From positions 1 through 64,000 of the forward strand of contig NZ_JALXKS010000005.1 in NCBI RefSeq assembly GCF_025144725.1: a stretch of 64,000 bases of DNA, read 5' to 3'. The position numbers were made by a program, and so were the translations under genes. Source of the stretch: Brevibacterium sp. p3-SID960. GTDB lineage: Bacteria; Actinomycetota; Actinomycetes; Actinomycetales; Brevibacteriaceae. Positions 33,174 to 41,587 of the stretch are shown one piece after another (the stretch's first letter is position 1; the number at the start of each line of letters is the position of its first letter). Under the pieces are notes generated by a model. That model was not told the DNA's origin. It made no database searches and was given only the letters and a program-made list of their open reading frames with translations.

Positions 33174-34445
33174 CTACGCCGTCACACCCGCACCGGACAC
33201 CTCAGCAAGCACAGTATCGACACAGCGCTCCCAGGTGAACCGGCTCGCCTGCCCGGCAGCTGCGGCAGCCATCTGCTGCCGGGCGGCATCACCGAGCAGC
33301 CTGGCGATCGCCTGTGCCCAGATCTGCGGGTCATGCGAGTGAAGAAGGACACCGGTGCTGTGCGTGACGATGTGGCGCAGCCCGCCGACAGCCGCGGCGA
33401 TGACCGGCGTACCGCAGGCGGCGGCTTCGGCGGCGGCGAAGCCGAAGGATTCGCTGCGGCTGGGCACGAGCACCGCGTCGGCGGCCCGGTACCAGTCGGC
33501 CAGCCGTTCGGCCGGTTCCGGGGGCAGCACGGTGATCGCCGGTTCGGCCGCTGCGGCCTCGGCCATCGCCCCGGCTGCCTGGGCATCGGTGCCGCTGGCG
33601 GCTCCGAGCATGTACAGCCGCGCCTCGGGTAGCTCGGTTCGCAGCCGCTGCATCGCTGCGATCGCCACGTCGGTGCCCTTGATGTGCTGCATCCGCCCGA
33701 CGGCCAGCAGCACGGGTTCTGCTCCGAGCCCGAGGCAGCGGCGGGCGGCGTGCCGGTCTCCGGGTGTGTAGACGGTGTGGTCGATGCCGGGCACGGCTGT
33801 GATGACGCGTGCCGGTGGGGCACCGAGCAGGTCGATGATGTCGCCGCGTTCGGCTGGGGTGTTGGCGATGACGAGGTCGGCGACACCGGCGATCCACGGT
33901 TCGGCTGCAAGCCGGTCAGCCGGTTCGCGCTGGCTGCCGGTGTCGCGGTCCTTGACCGCGCCGACCGTGTGGAAGGACACTGCGAACGTCGCGGCCGCGC
34001 GGTGAGCTGAGCGCATCCGCAGCACCGCAGCCGCAGAGATCCAGTAGTGCGCCCAGATGAGCTGGCAGTCAGCCAGCTCCTGCAGCCCGGCCATCGCCGC
34101 AGCGATCGCATCGAGATGGGCCAGCAGGTCCTCTTTGGTCCGGGCCGGGGTGCGCAGCCGGTGGATCCGCACCCCGGGCCCGAGGCGGGAGCTGGCGGCC
34201 CAGGCGACCGGTGCCTCGGGGGCGGGGTCCCGGTGCCCGGCTGCCGCGTCGCCTGTGTGGGCGGGGTCGCCTGTGTGGGCGGGGTCGCCTGTGTGGGCGG
34301 GGTCGGCGGTGATGATCTCGACCTGGTGGCCGCGGGCGGCCAGTTCGGTGGCGGTGGCGCGGACGTAGACGTTGAGCCCGCCGGCATCGCCCTGCCCGGG
34401 CTGGGCGTCGGGGGCGGTGTGCAGGCTGATGAGCGCAATGTTCAC
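33174..34445 (-). CDS. mshA: D-inositol-3-phosphate glycosyltransferase MshA
   Basis: A 423-residue GT4 glycosyltransferase that makes the first committed step of mycothiol: GlcNAc transfer to inositol-3-phosphate. The start IALISLHTAPDAQPG with GGLNVYV is the donor/acceptor loop of MshA; VGRMQHIKG and SRSESFGFAAAEAAACGTPV are the GT-B nucleotide-sugar signature. GTG 34445 overlaps the stop of the upstream hydrolase (GTGA). Three copies of a six-residue DPAHTG repeat from 18-bp DNA units sit in a surface loop (about residues 51-68). mshD is 16 kb away. Confidence 0.92.
   Translation of the reverse strand: MNIALISLHTAPDAQPGQGDAGGLNVYVRATATELAARGHQVEIITADPAHTGDPAHTGDPAHTGDAAAGHRDPAPEAPVAWAASSRLGPGVRIHRLRTPARTKEDLLAHLDAIAAAMAGLQELADCQLIWAHYWISAAAVLRMRSAHRAAATFAVSFHTVGAVKDRDTGSQREPADRLAAEPWIAGVADLVIANTPAERGDIIDLLGAPPARVITAVPGIDHTVYTPGDRHAARRCLGLGAEPVLLAVGRMQHIKGTDVAIAAMQRLRTELPEARLYMLGAASGTDAQAAGAMAEAAAAEPAITVLPPEPAERLADWYRAADAVLVPSRSESFGFAAAEAAACGTPVIAAAVGGLRHIVTHSTGVLLHSHDPQIWAQAIARLLGDAARQQMAAAAAGQASRFTWERCVDTVLAEVSGAGVTA
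34250..34310. repeat. 18-bp tandem repeat x 3 inside mshA
   Basis: TCGCCTGTGTGGGCGGGG occurs three times in a row, with a diverged partial fourth. It encodes ADPAHTG-type repeats near the N-terminus of MshA. Confidence 0.85.
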
Positions 34446-35275
34446 GCCGGTGAGGTGTCCTGGTCGTTGAAGAAGCCGGTGAGGATGCGGCGGACTTCTG
34501 AGCGGCCCTTCCACAGGATCGAGCCGGCTGGCAGCACGACGAGCTCGGCTGCTGGGAAGGCTTCGGCGTAGCGCTGTGCCATCTCGACGGGGTGGGCGGG
34601 GTCGTCTTCGTGCGTGAGGACGAGGACCTCGCCGGTGAACTCAGCGGCAGCTGCCGGGCTGTCGACGGCGATCTCACCGGCTAAGCCGACACCGTCGGAC
34701 ATGTCGGTGTCGAAGAGCGCGTCGACCTTCTGCCGCACCCAGTCCTGGACGGGCCTGTGGACGATGAGGTCATCGGGTTCTGTGGCCAGCAGCGCCTCGT
34801 ACAGGTCGTCCCGGTGGCCGGCGTCGAGCAGGCCGCGCATGAGCGCCAGGTGTTTGGTGTTGCGTGCGGCGATGCGGTCGGGAAAGCCGTCGAAGGAGGC
34901 CGGCAGCACGAAGGCGACCTTCTCCAGACCGGTGGCTGCCGGGTGCCTGCCGGTGATGAGGCGGGCAAGGCCGCCGGCGCTCATCGACACGCCGAGCGCG
35001 CGGGTGGCCTGTGTGCGCTCGAGTGCCTCGGCGAGCTGATCGGCGATCGTCTGATACGTCCACGGGCGTCCTGGTGAGGGGCGGCCGCCGTGGCCGCCGA
35101 GGTTGACGAGCGCACGCGTGCCCTCGACGCCGGTGGCGAACGGTCGGGTGTCGCGGATCGCGCCGGAGAAGCCGTGACCGAACAGTGTCACCGGACTGCC
35201 GTCTCCGAAGGTCGAGACATAGCCGGTCTCAGGGCCGGGACGGTTGCGGTCAGAGGTTCCCGCAGTGCTGGTCAT
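34442..35275 (-). CDS. Alpha/beta-hydrolase
   Basis: A 277-residue hydrolase of the alpha/beta fold. The nucleophile elbow is GVSMSAGG with the serine at about residue 95; the oxyanion region is FGHGFSG and a late aspartate lies in VLTHEDDPAHPVE. The substrate is unknown; ester or amide bonds are typical. It overlaps mshA downstream and DUF2516 upstream, so it belongs to one coupled transcript with them. Confidence 0.85.
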   Translation of the reverse strand: MTSTAGTSDRNRPGPETGYVSTFGDGSPVTLFGHGFSGAIRDTRPFATGVEGTRALVNLGGHGGRPSPGRPWTYQTIADQLAEALERTQATRALGVSMSAGGLARLITGRHPAATGLEKVAFVLPASFDGFPDRIAARNTKHLALMRGLLDAGHRDDLYEALLATEPDDLIVHRPVQDWVRQKVDALFDTDMSDGVGLAGEIAVDSPAAAAEFTGEVLVLTHEDDPAHPVEMAQRYAEAFPAAELVVLPAGSILWKGRSEVRRILTGFFNDQDTSPA

Positions 35276-35589
35276 CGGCCGCGGAACCGGGGGTCGACCG
35301 AGCGCAGGGCCTTGCGCACATCAGCGAAGTACACGGCCGCCGCGACGAAGCCGAGCAGGGAGAGGAAGAACGGGAAGCGCATGCCGCCACCGAGCGGCAG
35401 CGCGAGGAACCCGACGACGGCCGCGATGCCGAGCAGCACCGTCCAGAACACCTTCGACTTCTTGTCCGCAGCACGGTAGACCTCGTCCTTGTAGCGCAGA
35501 GAATCGAGGAATGCGGCGATCTCGACGACGAAGGCGACGACGACGATCGCCAGGTAGAGAAGGCTCTGGATATTGGCGAGGACCTGCAT
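35272..35589 (-). CDS. DUF2516 membrane protein
   Basis: A 105-residue protein with about three spans (QSLLYLAIVVVAFVVEIAAF at the N-terminus, then two near residues 47-62 and 72-88). It resembles DUF2516 proteins, which are conserved in actinobacteria without a known function. It overlaps the following hydrolase gene by 4 nt and is the first gene of the DUF2516-hydrolase-mshA run. Confidence 0.8.
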   Translation of the reverse strand: MQVLANIQSLLYLAIVVVAFVVEIAAFLDSLRYKDEVYRAADKKSKVFWTVLLGIAAVVGFLALPLGGGMRFPFFLSLLGFVAAAVYFADVRKALRSVDPRFRGR

Positions 35590-35593
35590 GCCC

Positions 35594-35938
35594 TCAGCCT
35601 AGCAAGCCGGAGACCCGCAGCCCGCCGGTCACAGCCATGGCAAGGATCACCGCGATGAGCATCGGCACCCGGCAGATGAGCGCCGCAACACCGGTGCCCA
35701 CACCGATGAGCCGGGCCGGATCCGCCAGCTCCTGACCGTCGAACACCGCGGTCGTCAGCGCCACGGCGGCGATGAGGACGACGGCAGACCGGTCGAGCCA
35801 GATGCGGGCAGGACTCGGGGCAGTCTCGTCAGGCCCGGCGGTGCGGGTCATGCCGCCCAGGCGCACACCGGTCAGGCGCAGCAGATAGGTGCCGCCGGCT
35901 AAGCCGGCGAGGCTGATGAGGAAGACGAGCGGGCTCAC
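35594..35938 (-). CDS. azlD: AzlD-type branched-chain amino acid exporter subunit
   Basis: A 114-residue membrane protein with four spans, the small partner of AzlC in the branched-chain amino acid (LIV-E/BrnFE-type) exporter family. GTG start overlaps the azlC stop (GTGA), as is typical for this two-gene exporter. Expected to export branched-chain amino acids or methionine; no substrate residues can be named. Confidence 0.85.
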   Translation of the reverse strand: MSPLVFLISLAGLAGGTYLLRLTGVRLGGMTRTAGPDETAPSPARIWLDRSAVVLIAAVALTTAVFDGQELADPARLIGVGTGVAALICRVPMLIAVILAMAVTGGLRVSGLLG

Positions 35939-36648
35939 CGGCGACCACCGCCTGGGGAGCGGAGTGCCACCCAGATGCCGAACGGCACCAGGGCGAGCAG
36001 CCCGGAGACCGGGCCGAGGCCCAGTGGCAGCAGCGGGGTGAGCGCGAAGGCGATGGCCATGCCGAACAGAGCGGCCGGGCCGGTGATGCGGTGTCTGAGG
36101 TCGGAGGTGATGAGGGCCAGCAGGATGACGGGGAAGGCGGCGTCGACGCCGAGGGCGGCGGCATCGACGATGCGCCCGAGCAGCTGGCCGGTGGCCGCGC
36201 CGATCGGCCAGCAGATGAAGATCGCCACACCCATGATGAGGAATCCGCGCCAGCGGGCGCGTTCGGTGGACTGGGCGCGGGAGAAGGCGACGGTCTCATC
36301 GTTGACGAGATGGGCGGCGAGCAGCGATCGGCCGTCTCGCGGGATCCACGCGCCCACGGTGAGGCCGAAGGGCAGGTTGCGGGTGTTGACGAGCAGGCCG
36401 GCGAGCACAGCGAGCACTGGTGCGCCGCCGGCGGCGACGACGCCGACGAAGGTGAGTTCCGCCGCCCCGCCGAGTGCGAAGACGGCGAGCATGAGGGTCT
36501 GCCAGACGGGGAACCCGGCGGCTCCGGAGATCGCGCCGTAGGAGACAGCGACGGCGAAGATCGTCAGGGTGATGACGGCGATGGTGCGGTAGGCGCTGGC
36601 GGGCAGTGCGCTGCTGGCAGGAGTCGGGACCATGAGCACATGGTGCAC
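35935..36648 (-). CDS. azlC: AzlC/YgaZ-type branched-chain amino acid exporter
   Basis: A 237-residue membrane protein, the large subunit of the exporter. AVSYGAISGAAGFPVWQTLMLAV and LVNTRNLPFGLTVGAWI are strongly conserved in AzlC. The start is uncertain: GTG 36648, GTG 36639 and ATG 36633 are all in frame and none has a good ribosome site. The divergent XRE-cupin gene, with its palindrome in the shared spacer, is probably its regulator. Confidence 0.88.
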   Translation of the reverse strand: MHHVLMVPTPASSALPASAYRTIAVITLTIFAVAVSYGAISGAAGFPVWQTLMLAVFALGGAAELTFVGVVAAGGAPVLAVLAGLLVNTRNLPFGLTVGAWIPRDGRSLLAAHLVNDETVAFSRAQSTERARWRGFLIMGVAIFICWPIGAATGQLLGRIVDAAALGVDAAFPVILLALITSDLRHRITGPAALFGMAIAFALTPLLPLGLGPVSGLLALVPFGIWVALRSPGGGRR

Positions 36649-36658
36649 GAGCCCACAG

Positions 36659-36676
36659 TGTTCGTCAAACCGAACA
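36659..36676. promoter_or_regulatory. Candidate operator for the XRE-cupin regulator
   Basis: TGTTCG-TCAAAC-CGAACA is an 18-bp palindrome with 6-bp perfect arms in the 49-nt azlC/XRE spacer. It overlaps the -35 area of the rightward promoter, whose -10 is TACACT at 36686-36691. Confidence 0.5.
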
Positions 36677-36697
36677 GGCGTCCATTACACTGGCCGC

Positions 36698-37249
36698 ATG
36701 ACGTCATCCCCGCTGCCCCAGATCGCTGCCGCCCTGCGCCGTGAGCGCACGCGTCTTGGCCTGAGCCTGTCGGAGGCGGCCAAGCGCGCGGCGGTGTCGA
36801 AGTCAACGCTGTCCGGACTCGAAGCAGGCGCCGGAAACCCGAGCATCGAGACGATGTGGGCGCTGGCAACGGCCTACCAGGTGCCGCTGGCCCAGCTGCT
36901 CGATCCGCCCGCTCCCGAGGTGTCGGTCATCCGGTTTGGGGAGCTGCCGCAGCTGGCCTCAGGTTCGGCGGACTATGCCGCGGTGCTTCTGAGTTCGTGC
37001 CCGCCGCATGCCCGTCGCGACCTCTACCTCATCACCGCGGAGCCGGGCTCCGTCAAGCACTCCGAACCGCATGAGGCCGGCACCGTCGAACACGTCATCA
37101 TCGGCTCCGGGTCAGCCCGAGCGACAGTGGCGGAGGCGACGATCGAACTGGCCGCCGGTGACTACCTGCGCTTTCCCGGCGATGCCGCCCACAGCTTCGA
37201 GGCCCTCGAACCCGGCACGCTGGCTGTTTTCGCCGTGCAGACCGGGTGA
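36698..37249 (+). CDS. XRE-cupin transcriptional regulator
   Basis: A 183-residue protein with an XRE helix-turn-helix (residues 18-57; LSEAAKRAAVSKSTLSGLEA) and a C-terminal cupin sensor (about 105-180; HEAGTVEHVIIGSG, AGDYLRFPGDAAHSFEAL). Such proteins commonly sit divergent to azlCD and repress it until an amino acid is bound. The ATG lies seven nt after the -10 element, so the message is probably leaderless. Tandem repeats begin at its stop codon. Confidence 0.9.
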   Translation: MTSSPLPQIAAALRRERTRLGLSLSEAAKRAAVSKSTLSGLEAGAGNPSIETMWALATAYQVPLAQLLDPPAPEVSVIRFGELPQLASGSADYAAVLLSSCPPHARRDLYLITAEPGSVKHSEPHEAGTVEHVIIGSGSARATVAEATIELAAGDYLRFPGDAAHSFEALEPGTLAVFAVQTG

Positions 37250-37308
37250 GCAGCAGAACCGGGTGCGCAACAGAACCGGCCGAGCAGCAGACCGGGGTGC
37301 GCACACGG
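37241..37308. repeat. 17-bp tandem repeat x 4 at the end of the XRE-cupin gene
   Basis: Units of 16-17 nt beginning ACCGG at 37241, 37258, 37275 and 37291 share ACCGGGTGNGCANCAGA. The first contains the stop codon of the regulator gene. Confidence 0.75.
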
Positions 37309-37336
37309 CACCGGTGACCACCGCCTTGGGCCCGGT

Positions 37337-38488
37337 TCACTCGACCGGCGGGCCCTCCGAGCTGTCGCCCTCCAGGGTCGGCAGCTGTTCGCGGGCGTGA
37401 CCGTCGGTCATGCCGGCGGCCTGCAGCAGGTCGGTGGCCAGCGGGCGCAGCAGCAGCACGAGTGTTTCGTCCTGAGAGTCGCGCACGGCCTCGCCCTTGG
37501 GGTCGAGCCTGCTGGCCACCTGGGACAGGTACTCCTCGGCCGGAACGCGGGAGGTGCCGCGGCGCAGCGCGACGCGCAGCCGGTTGGCGCCCTCGCCCAG
37601 GTCGGCGACGATAGCGGCCATCTCCGGGTGCGGCTGGCCGAGTTTGGCCACCGTGAGGATGCGACGGGCGATGACGCGCACCAGCCGCATCGCCCGGTCG
37701 GCGTACTCGCAGGCCTTCGCCAGGCGGGTGACCTCGGCGGCATAGCGGCGGGAGCGGGCGTTGATGCGGGCAGCCTCCTGCGAGATCCGCAGCGAAGAGC
37801 GCCAGGAGTCGATCATCGCCTGGGTGTCGCGGGCGCGTGAGAGGGTCCGCTCCGCAGCCTGCGCGTCAGCGCGCTTGAGCGCATCGGCGGCTTCGATGAG
37901 CAGTTCGGAGATCTCCTGCAGCAGCGCCGAGGCGCGGTCGCGCGGGGCCTTGCGCGCATCATGAGGCACGATGAGGGCCATGATGATCGCCACGGTCGCA
38001 CCGACGAGGGCGTCGATGGTGCGGTCGAAGGGCTGGGCGGCCACCGCCGGGGGCACGGTGACGACATAGACGGACTGCACCCCGATCTGGGTGATGAAGA
38101 TGCCCCCGGAGTTGATCATCGTGCCGATGAGCAGGCCGATGAACAGCACGATCATGAGCTGAATGATCCCCTGGCCGAACAGCTGGACCATCACCTCGCC
38201 GGCCAACACGCCGAGGGTGGCCCCGGAGCCGATCTCCACCGCCCGGCGCAATCGGCGATCGACCATCACACCGGTGCCGATGGCTGCGGCGACGGCTGCG
38301 AGGAAGGGGTATTCGTGGCCGAGGACGAAGTAGCAGAACGCGTAGGCGGCAGTCGCGCCGAGGGTGACCTGCAGAAGCTGGGACATGTTCGTGCGGATCC
38401 GGCGAGCGCCGATGCGCGAGCGGTTCTCGGCGACGCTGCCGAGATGGCGGGGCCAGTTCGACGGGCGGACCCACGACTGCTGCTGCAT
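37337..38488 (-). CDS. FUSC-family membrane protein
   Basis: A 383-residue protein. After a cytoplasmic arm, six hydrophobic segments (about 32-185; GATAAYAFCYFVLGHEYPFL, GSGATLGVLAGEVMV) are followed by a long cytoplasmic helical region (about 190-360). This matches the aromatic-acid exporter/FUSC family. ATG 38488 has GGAGGAGAG upstream. Function is likely efflux of small organic acids. It is divergent from pepN across 374 nt and convergent with the XRE-cupin gene. Confidence 0.85.
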   Translation of the reverse strand: MQQQSWVRPSNWPRHLGSVAENRSRIGARRIRTNMSQLLQVTLGATAAYAFCYFVLGHEYPFLAAVAAAIGTGVMVDRRLRRAVEIGSGATLGVLAGEVMVQLFGQGIIQLMIVLFIGLLIGTMINSGGIFITQIGVQSVYVVTVPPAVAAQPFDRTIDALVGATVAIIMALIVPHDARKAPRDRASALLQEISELLIEAADALKRADAQAAERTLSRARDTQAMIDSWRSSLRISQEAARINARSRRYAAEVTRLAKACEYADRAMRLVRVIARRILTVAKLGQPHPEMAAIVADLGEGANRLRVALRRGTSRVPAEEYLSQVASRLDPKGEAVRDSQDETLVLLLRPLATDLLQAAGMTDGHAREQLPTLEGDSSEGPPVE

Positions 38489-38862
38489 CAACTCTCCTCC
38501 TGCCTTTCGACCCTGGCGAATGCGGCCATCAGCCAGCCGACCAGCGTCAGTCGCCTGGCTGCACATCCTGAGTCTACTCGGGCGGGCAGGACCGGGAGCA
38601 CGGACTGAGAGTCCTGGCCAAGGGCGATGCAGTGCCCGTTCGAGCTGCTCGCGGCTGGCAGGCGCCGTCTCCGCAGGCTTGGGCAGGGCACGTTGACAGA
38701 CAGGCCGATGACCTCGGCGGCCTCACCAGCGGTCCCGGCATCCGATGCGACGGTCCCCCTCCGCTGTGCCGCGAATCCCATTGATCAGTCGCGAATCCCA
38801 TTGATCACCTGCCCGGCACGGTCGGTTATGTGACATGCTGGGACTCGGCGACAGGAGGACAG
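38489..38862. other. 374-nt divergent region between FUSC and pepN
   Basis: No gene is supported. The right end carries two exact 17-nt GCGAATCCCATTGATCA copies and the pepN promoter region, with TTATGT near 38826 as a possible -10. The rest shows no recognisable structure. Confidence 0.5.
38771..38810. repeat. 20-bp direct repeat x 2 upstream of pepN
   Basis: GCGAATCCCATTGATCA occurs at 38771-38787 and 38791-38807, period 20 nt (about two helical turns). The two copies sit on one face of the DNA just upstream of the pepN promoter, which suits a regulator site. Confidence 0.75.
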
Positions 38863-41511
38863 ATGACCACGAATCTCACGCGCGCGCAGGCGCGCTCCCG
38901 TTCGGAGCTGCTCAGCGTCGAGCTCTACACCGTCGACCTCGATCTCAGTGCGGCCGCAGATCCTGATGCGGAGACGTTCGCCTCGACGACGATCGTCGAT
39001 CTCGATGCCGTGCGCGACGGTGAGACCTTCATCGACCTCATCGCCGACTCGGTGTCCTCGCTCACGATCAACAATGAGCCGCTCAACCCGCGCACCGCCT
39101 TCGACGGCGCCCGCGTCCACTTCCCCGTCACTGCCGGGGCGAATCGGCTGGAGATCACCGCCGCCTGCCCGTACTCGCGCTCCGGTGAGGGCCTGCACCG
39201 CTACTTCGACCCAGCCGATGACAAGGTCTACCTCTACACCCAGTACGAACCCACCGACGCCCGGCGGGTGTTCGCCAACTTCGACCAGCCCGACCTCAAG
39301 GCCCGATTCCAGTTCACCGTCACCGCGCCGAAGGACTTCTCCGTCCTCAGCAACTCCCCGGTCGCCAGCGTCTCGGCACCGGCCCAGGGGCTGCTGCGCC
39401 ACGAGTTCGCCGTCACCGGCGTGCAGTCCTCCTACATCACCTGTGTGACCGCCGGCCACTACGCCTCGGCAACCGACACGTACACGCACCCGCAGACCGG
39501 CCAGACGATCGAACTGGGCGTCCACACCCGCGCCTCGGTAGCCGAGCACATGGATGCCGAGTCGATCTTCACCGTCACCAAGCAGGGCCTGGACTTCTTC
39601 CACGAGCACTTCGACTACCCCTACCCGTGGGGCAAGTACGACCAGATCTTCGTGCCTGAGTACAACCTCGGCGCGATGGAGAACCCGGGCCTGGTGACCT
39701 TCACCGATTCCCTCATCTTCCGTGACAAGGTCACCCGCGCCTCCTATGAGGCGCGCGCCAACGTGATCCTGCATGAGATGGCGCACATGTGGTTCGGCGA
39801 TCTTGTGACGATGGCGTGGTGGGATGACCTGTGGCTCAAGGAGTCCTTCGCCGACTACATGGGCGGGCTCGCCCTGGCTGAGGCGACCGAGTTCGATGAC
39901 GGCTGGGTGACTTTTGCGCTGCAGCGCAAGGGCTGGGCGTACCGGCAGGATCAGTATCCGACGACCCATCCGATCGTCGCCGACATCCCCGATGTCGAGG
40001 CCGCCAAGCTCAACTTCGACGGCATCACCTACGCCAAGGGCGCCTCGGTGCTCAAGCAGCTCGTCGCCTACGTCGGCCAGGACGCCTTCATGGCCGGCAC
40101 CCGCCGGTACTTCCGTGCCCACGAGTTCGGCACCGCGACTCTGACCGACTTCCTCACCGCGCTCGAGGCAGCCGCCCCGGACCGCGATTTGGCCGCCTGG
40201 GCCGATGCATGGCTGAAGACGACCGGGGTCTCCGAGCTCAGCCTGGAGATCGAGACCGATGACGAGGGCGCCATCACCGCCGCCGAGGTGGTGCAGCAGA
40301 ACTCCGGGACCGGCGCCTCGGGTGCGGGTGACGCCGACGCCGAGGTGGTGCGCCCGCACCGGCTCCAGCTCGCCGGATTCGTCCGCAAGGGCAGCATGCT
40401 CACGCGCACGCAGACGTGGGAGATCGACTTCGACTCCTCGCGTGCCGAGGTCCCGGATCTGGTGGGCGTCGCGCGCCCGGATCTGCTGCTGCTGAACTAT
40501 GGTGATGACGACTTCGTCAAGGTCCACCTCGATGACACGTCCACGCAGACCGCGCTCAGGCATGTGTCCCGGTTCGCTGATCCGATGGATCGGGCGCTGG
40601 TGTGGTCGGCGCTGACGAATGCGATGCGCGACGGGCTGCTGCCGGTCACCGACTTCCTCACCGCCTACAGCCGGTCGCTCAGCCGCGAGACTCATGCCGG
40701 GATCTCGGCTGCGCTCATGCGCACGATGCTCACCGCCCTTGATGAATGGCTGCCGGAGCGGTTCGTCGACCCGGCCCTCGACGGGCTGCTCGGTGTCAGC
40801 TTCGATGCGCTGGCGGCTTCGAAGCCGGGTTCAGATGAGCAGCTGGCGCTGGCCCGCACGCTGCTCTCACTTGTTCTGCGCAGCGCGCAGGTCCGCACGT
40901 CGACTCCGCCGGTGCGTGCCGGCCGGGAACTGGCACAGGCGATGCTCGCCGTCGAAGCCGGCTCCGATATGCGCCCGGACTTCCCGGGCCTGACGATCGA
41001 CCATGCGCTGCGCTGGCATGCGCTCACCGCGCTGGCGACCCTCGGCTGGGCCGATGTGAGCGATATCGACGAGGCGCTGGCGGTCGACCAGACCGGTTCG
41101 GGCCGGCTGCACGCCCTGACCGCCGAGGCCGCCCGGCCGCTGCCGATCGCCAAGCAGCGGGCGTTCACTGCGGCGACGACTGATGAGTCACTGAGCAATG
41201 ACGTCATCTCCGCGCGCATCGCCGGGTTCACCGTGTCCTCCGGGCTGCCGATCACCGAGCCGTTCGTCGAGGAGTACTTCCGGCTGCTCGAAGGCTTCTG
41301 GGATCGGTCGATCGAGATCGCCCGTCGGCTCGTCAACGAGCTCTACCCCAGCTGGTCGATCCGCCCGGATGAGGTGCTTGCGATGACCGATGAGTGGCTG
41401 GAAGCGCATGCGGATGCCCCGGCAGCTCAACGCCGGCTGCTCATCGAGCGCCGCGATGACCTCGCCCGTTCGATTCGGCTCCGGGCAGCCGGTGGTGCGG
41501 GCAAGCACTGA
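38863..41511 (+). CDS. pepN: Aminopeptidase N (M1 family)
   Basis: An 882-residue zinc aminopeptidase that trims N-terminal residues from peptides. The substrate-binding GAMEN is at 270-274 and the zinc site HEMAH at 304-308, with the third ligand glutamate in KESFADYMGG. The N-terminal beta domain (FDQPDLKARFQFTV) and C-terminal helical ERAP1-like domain are full length. ATG 38863 has CAGGAGG ahead. An intrinsic terminator lies just after the stop. Confidence 0.95.
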   Translation: MTTNLTRAQARSRSELLSVELYTVDLDLSAAADPDAETFASTTIVDLDAVRDGETFIDLIADSVSSLTINNEPLNPRTAFDGARVHFPVTAGANRLEITAACPYSRSGEGLHRYFDPADDKVYLYTQYEPTDARRVFANFDQPDLKARFQFTVTAPKDFSVLSNSPVASVSAPAQGLLRHEFAVTGVQSSYITCVTAGHYASATDTYTHPQTGQTIELGVHTRASVAEHMDAESIFTVTKQGLDFFHEHFDYPYPWGKYDQIFVPEYNLGAMENPGLVTFTDSLIFRDKVTRASYEARANVILHEMAHMWFGDLVTMAWWDDLWLKESFADYMGGLALAEATEFDDGWVTFALQRKGWAYRQDQYPTTHPIVADIPDVEAAKLNFDGITYAKGASVLKQLVAYVGQDAFMAGTRRYFRAHEFGTATLTDFLTALEAAAPDRDLAAWADAWLKTTGVSELSLEIETDDEGAITAAEVVQQNSGTGASGAGDADAEVVRPHRLQLAGFVRKGSMLTRTQTWEIDFDSSRAEVPDLVGVARPDLLLLNYGDDDFVKVHLDDTSTQTALRHVSRFADPMDRALVWSALTNAMRDGLLPVTDFLTAYSRSLSRETHAGISAALMRTMLTALDEWLPERFVDPALDGLLGVSFDALAASKPGSDEQLALARTLLSLVLRSAQVRTSTPPVRAGRELAQAMLAVEAGSDMRPDFPGLTIDHALRWHALTALATLGWADVSDIDEALAVDQTGSGRLHALTAEAARPLPIAKQRAFTAATTDESLSNDVISARIAGFTVSSGLPITEPFVEEYFRLLEGFWDRSIEIARRLVNELYPSWSIRPDEVLAMTDEWLEAHADAPAAQRRLLIERRDDLARSIRLRAAGGAGKH

Positions 41512-41523
41512 TCTGAGCGGGAG

Positions 41524-41546
41524 ACCCGACCCTATTGTCGGGTTTT
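41524..41546 (+). terminator. Intrinsic terminator after pepN
   Basis: ACCCGAC (41524-41530) and GTCGGGT (41537-41543) form a 7-bp stem with a 6-nt loop, ending in TTTT. Confidence 0.85.
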
Positions 41547-41587
41547 CCCCACCGCAGGCCCCGCCGGTGGCGTTCTAGCGTGAAGGC

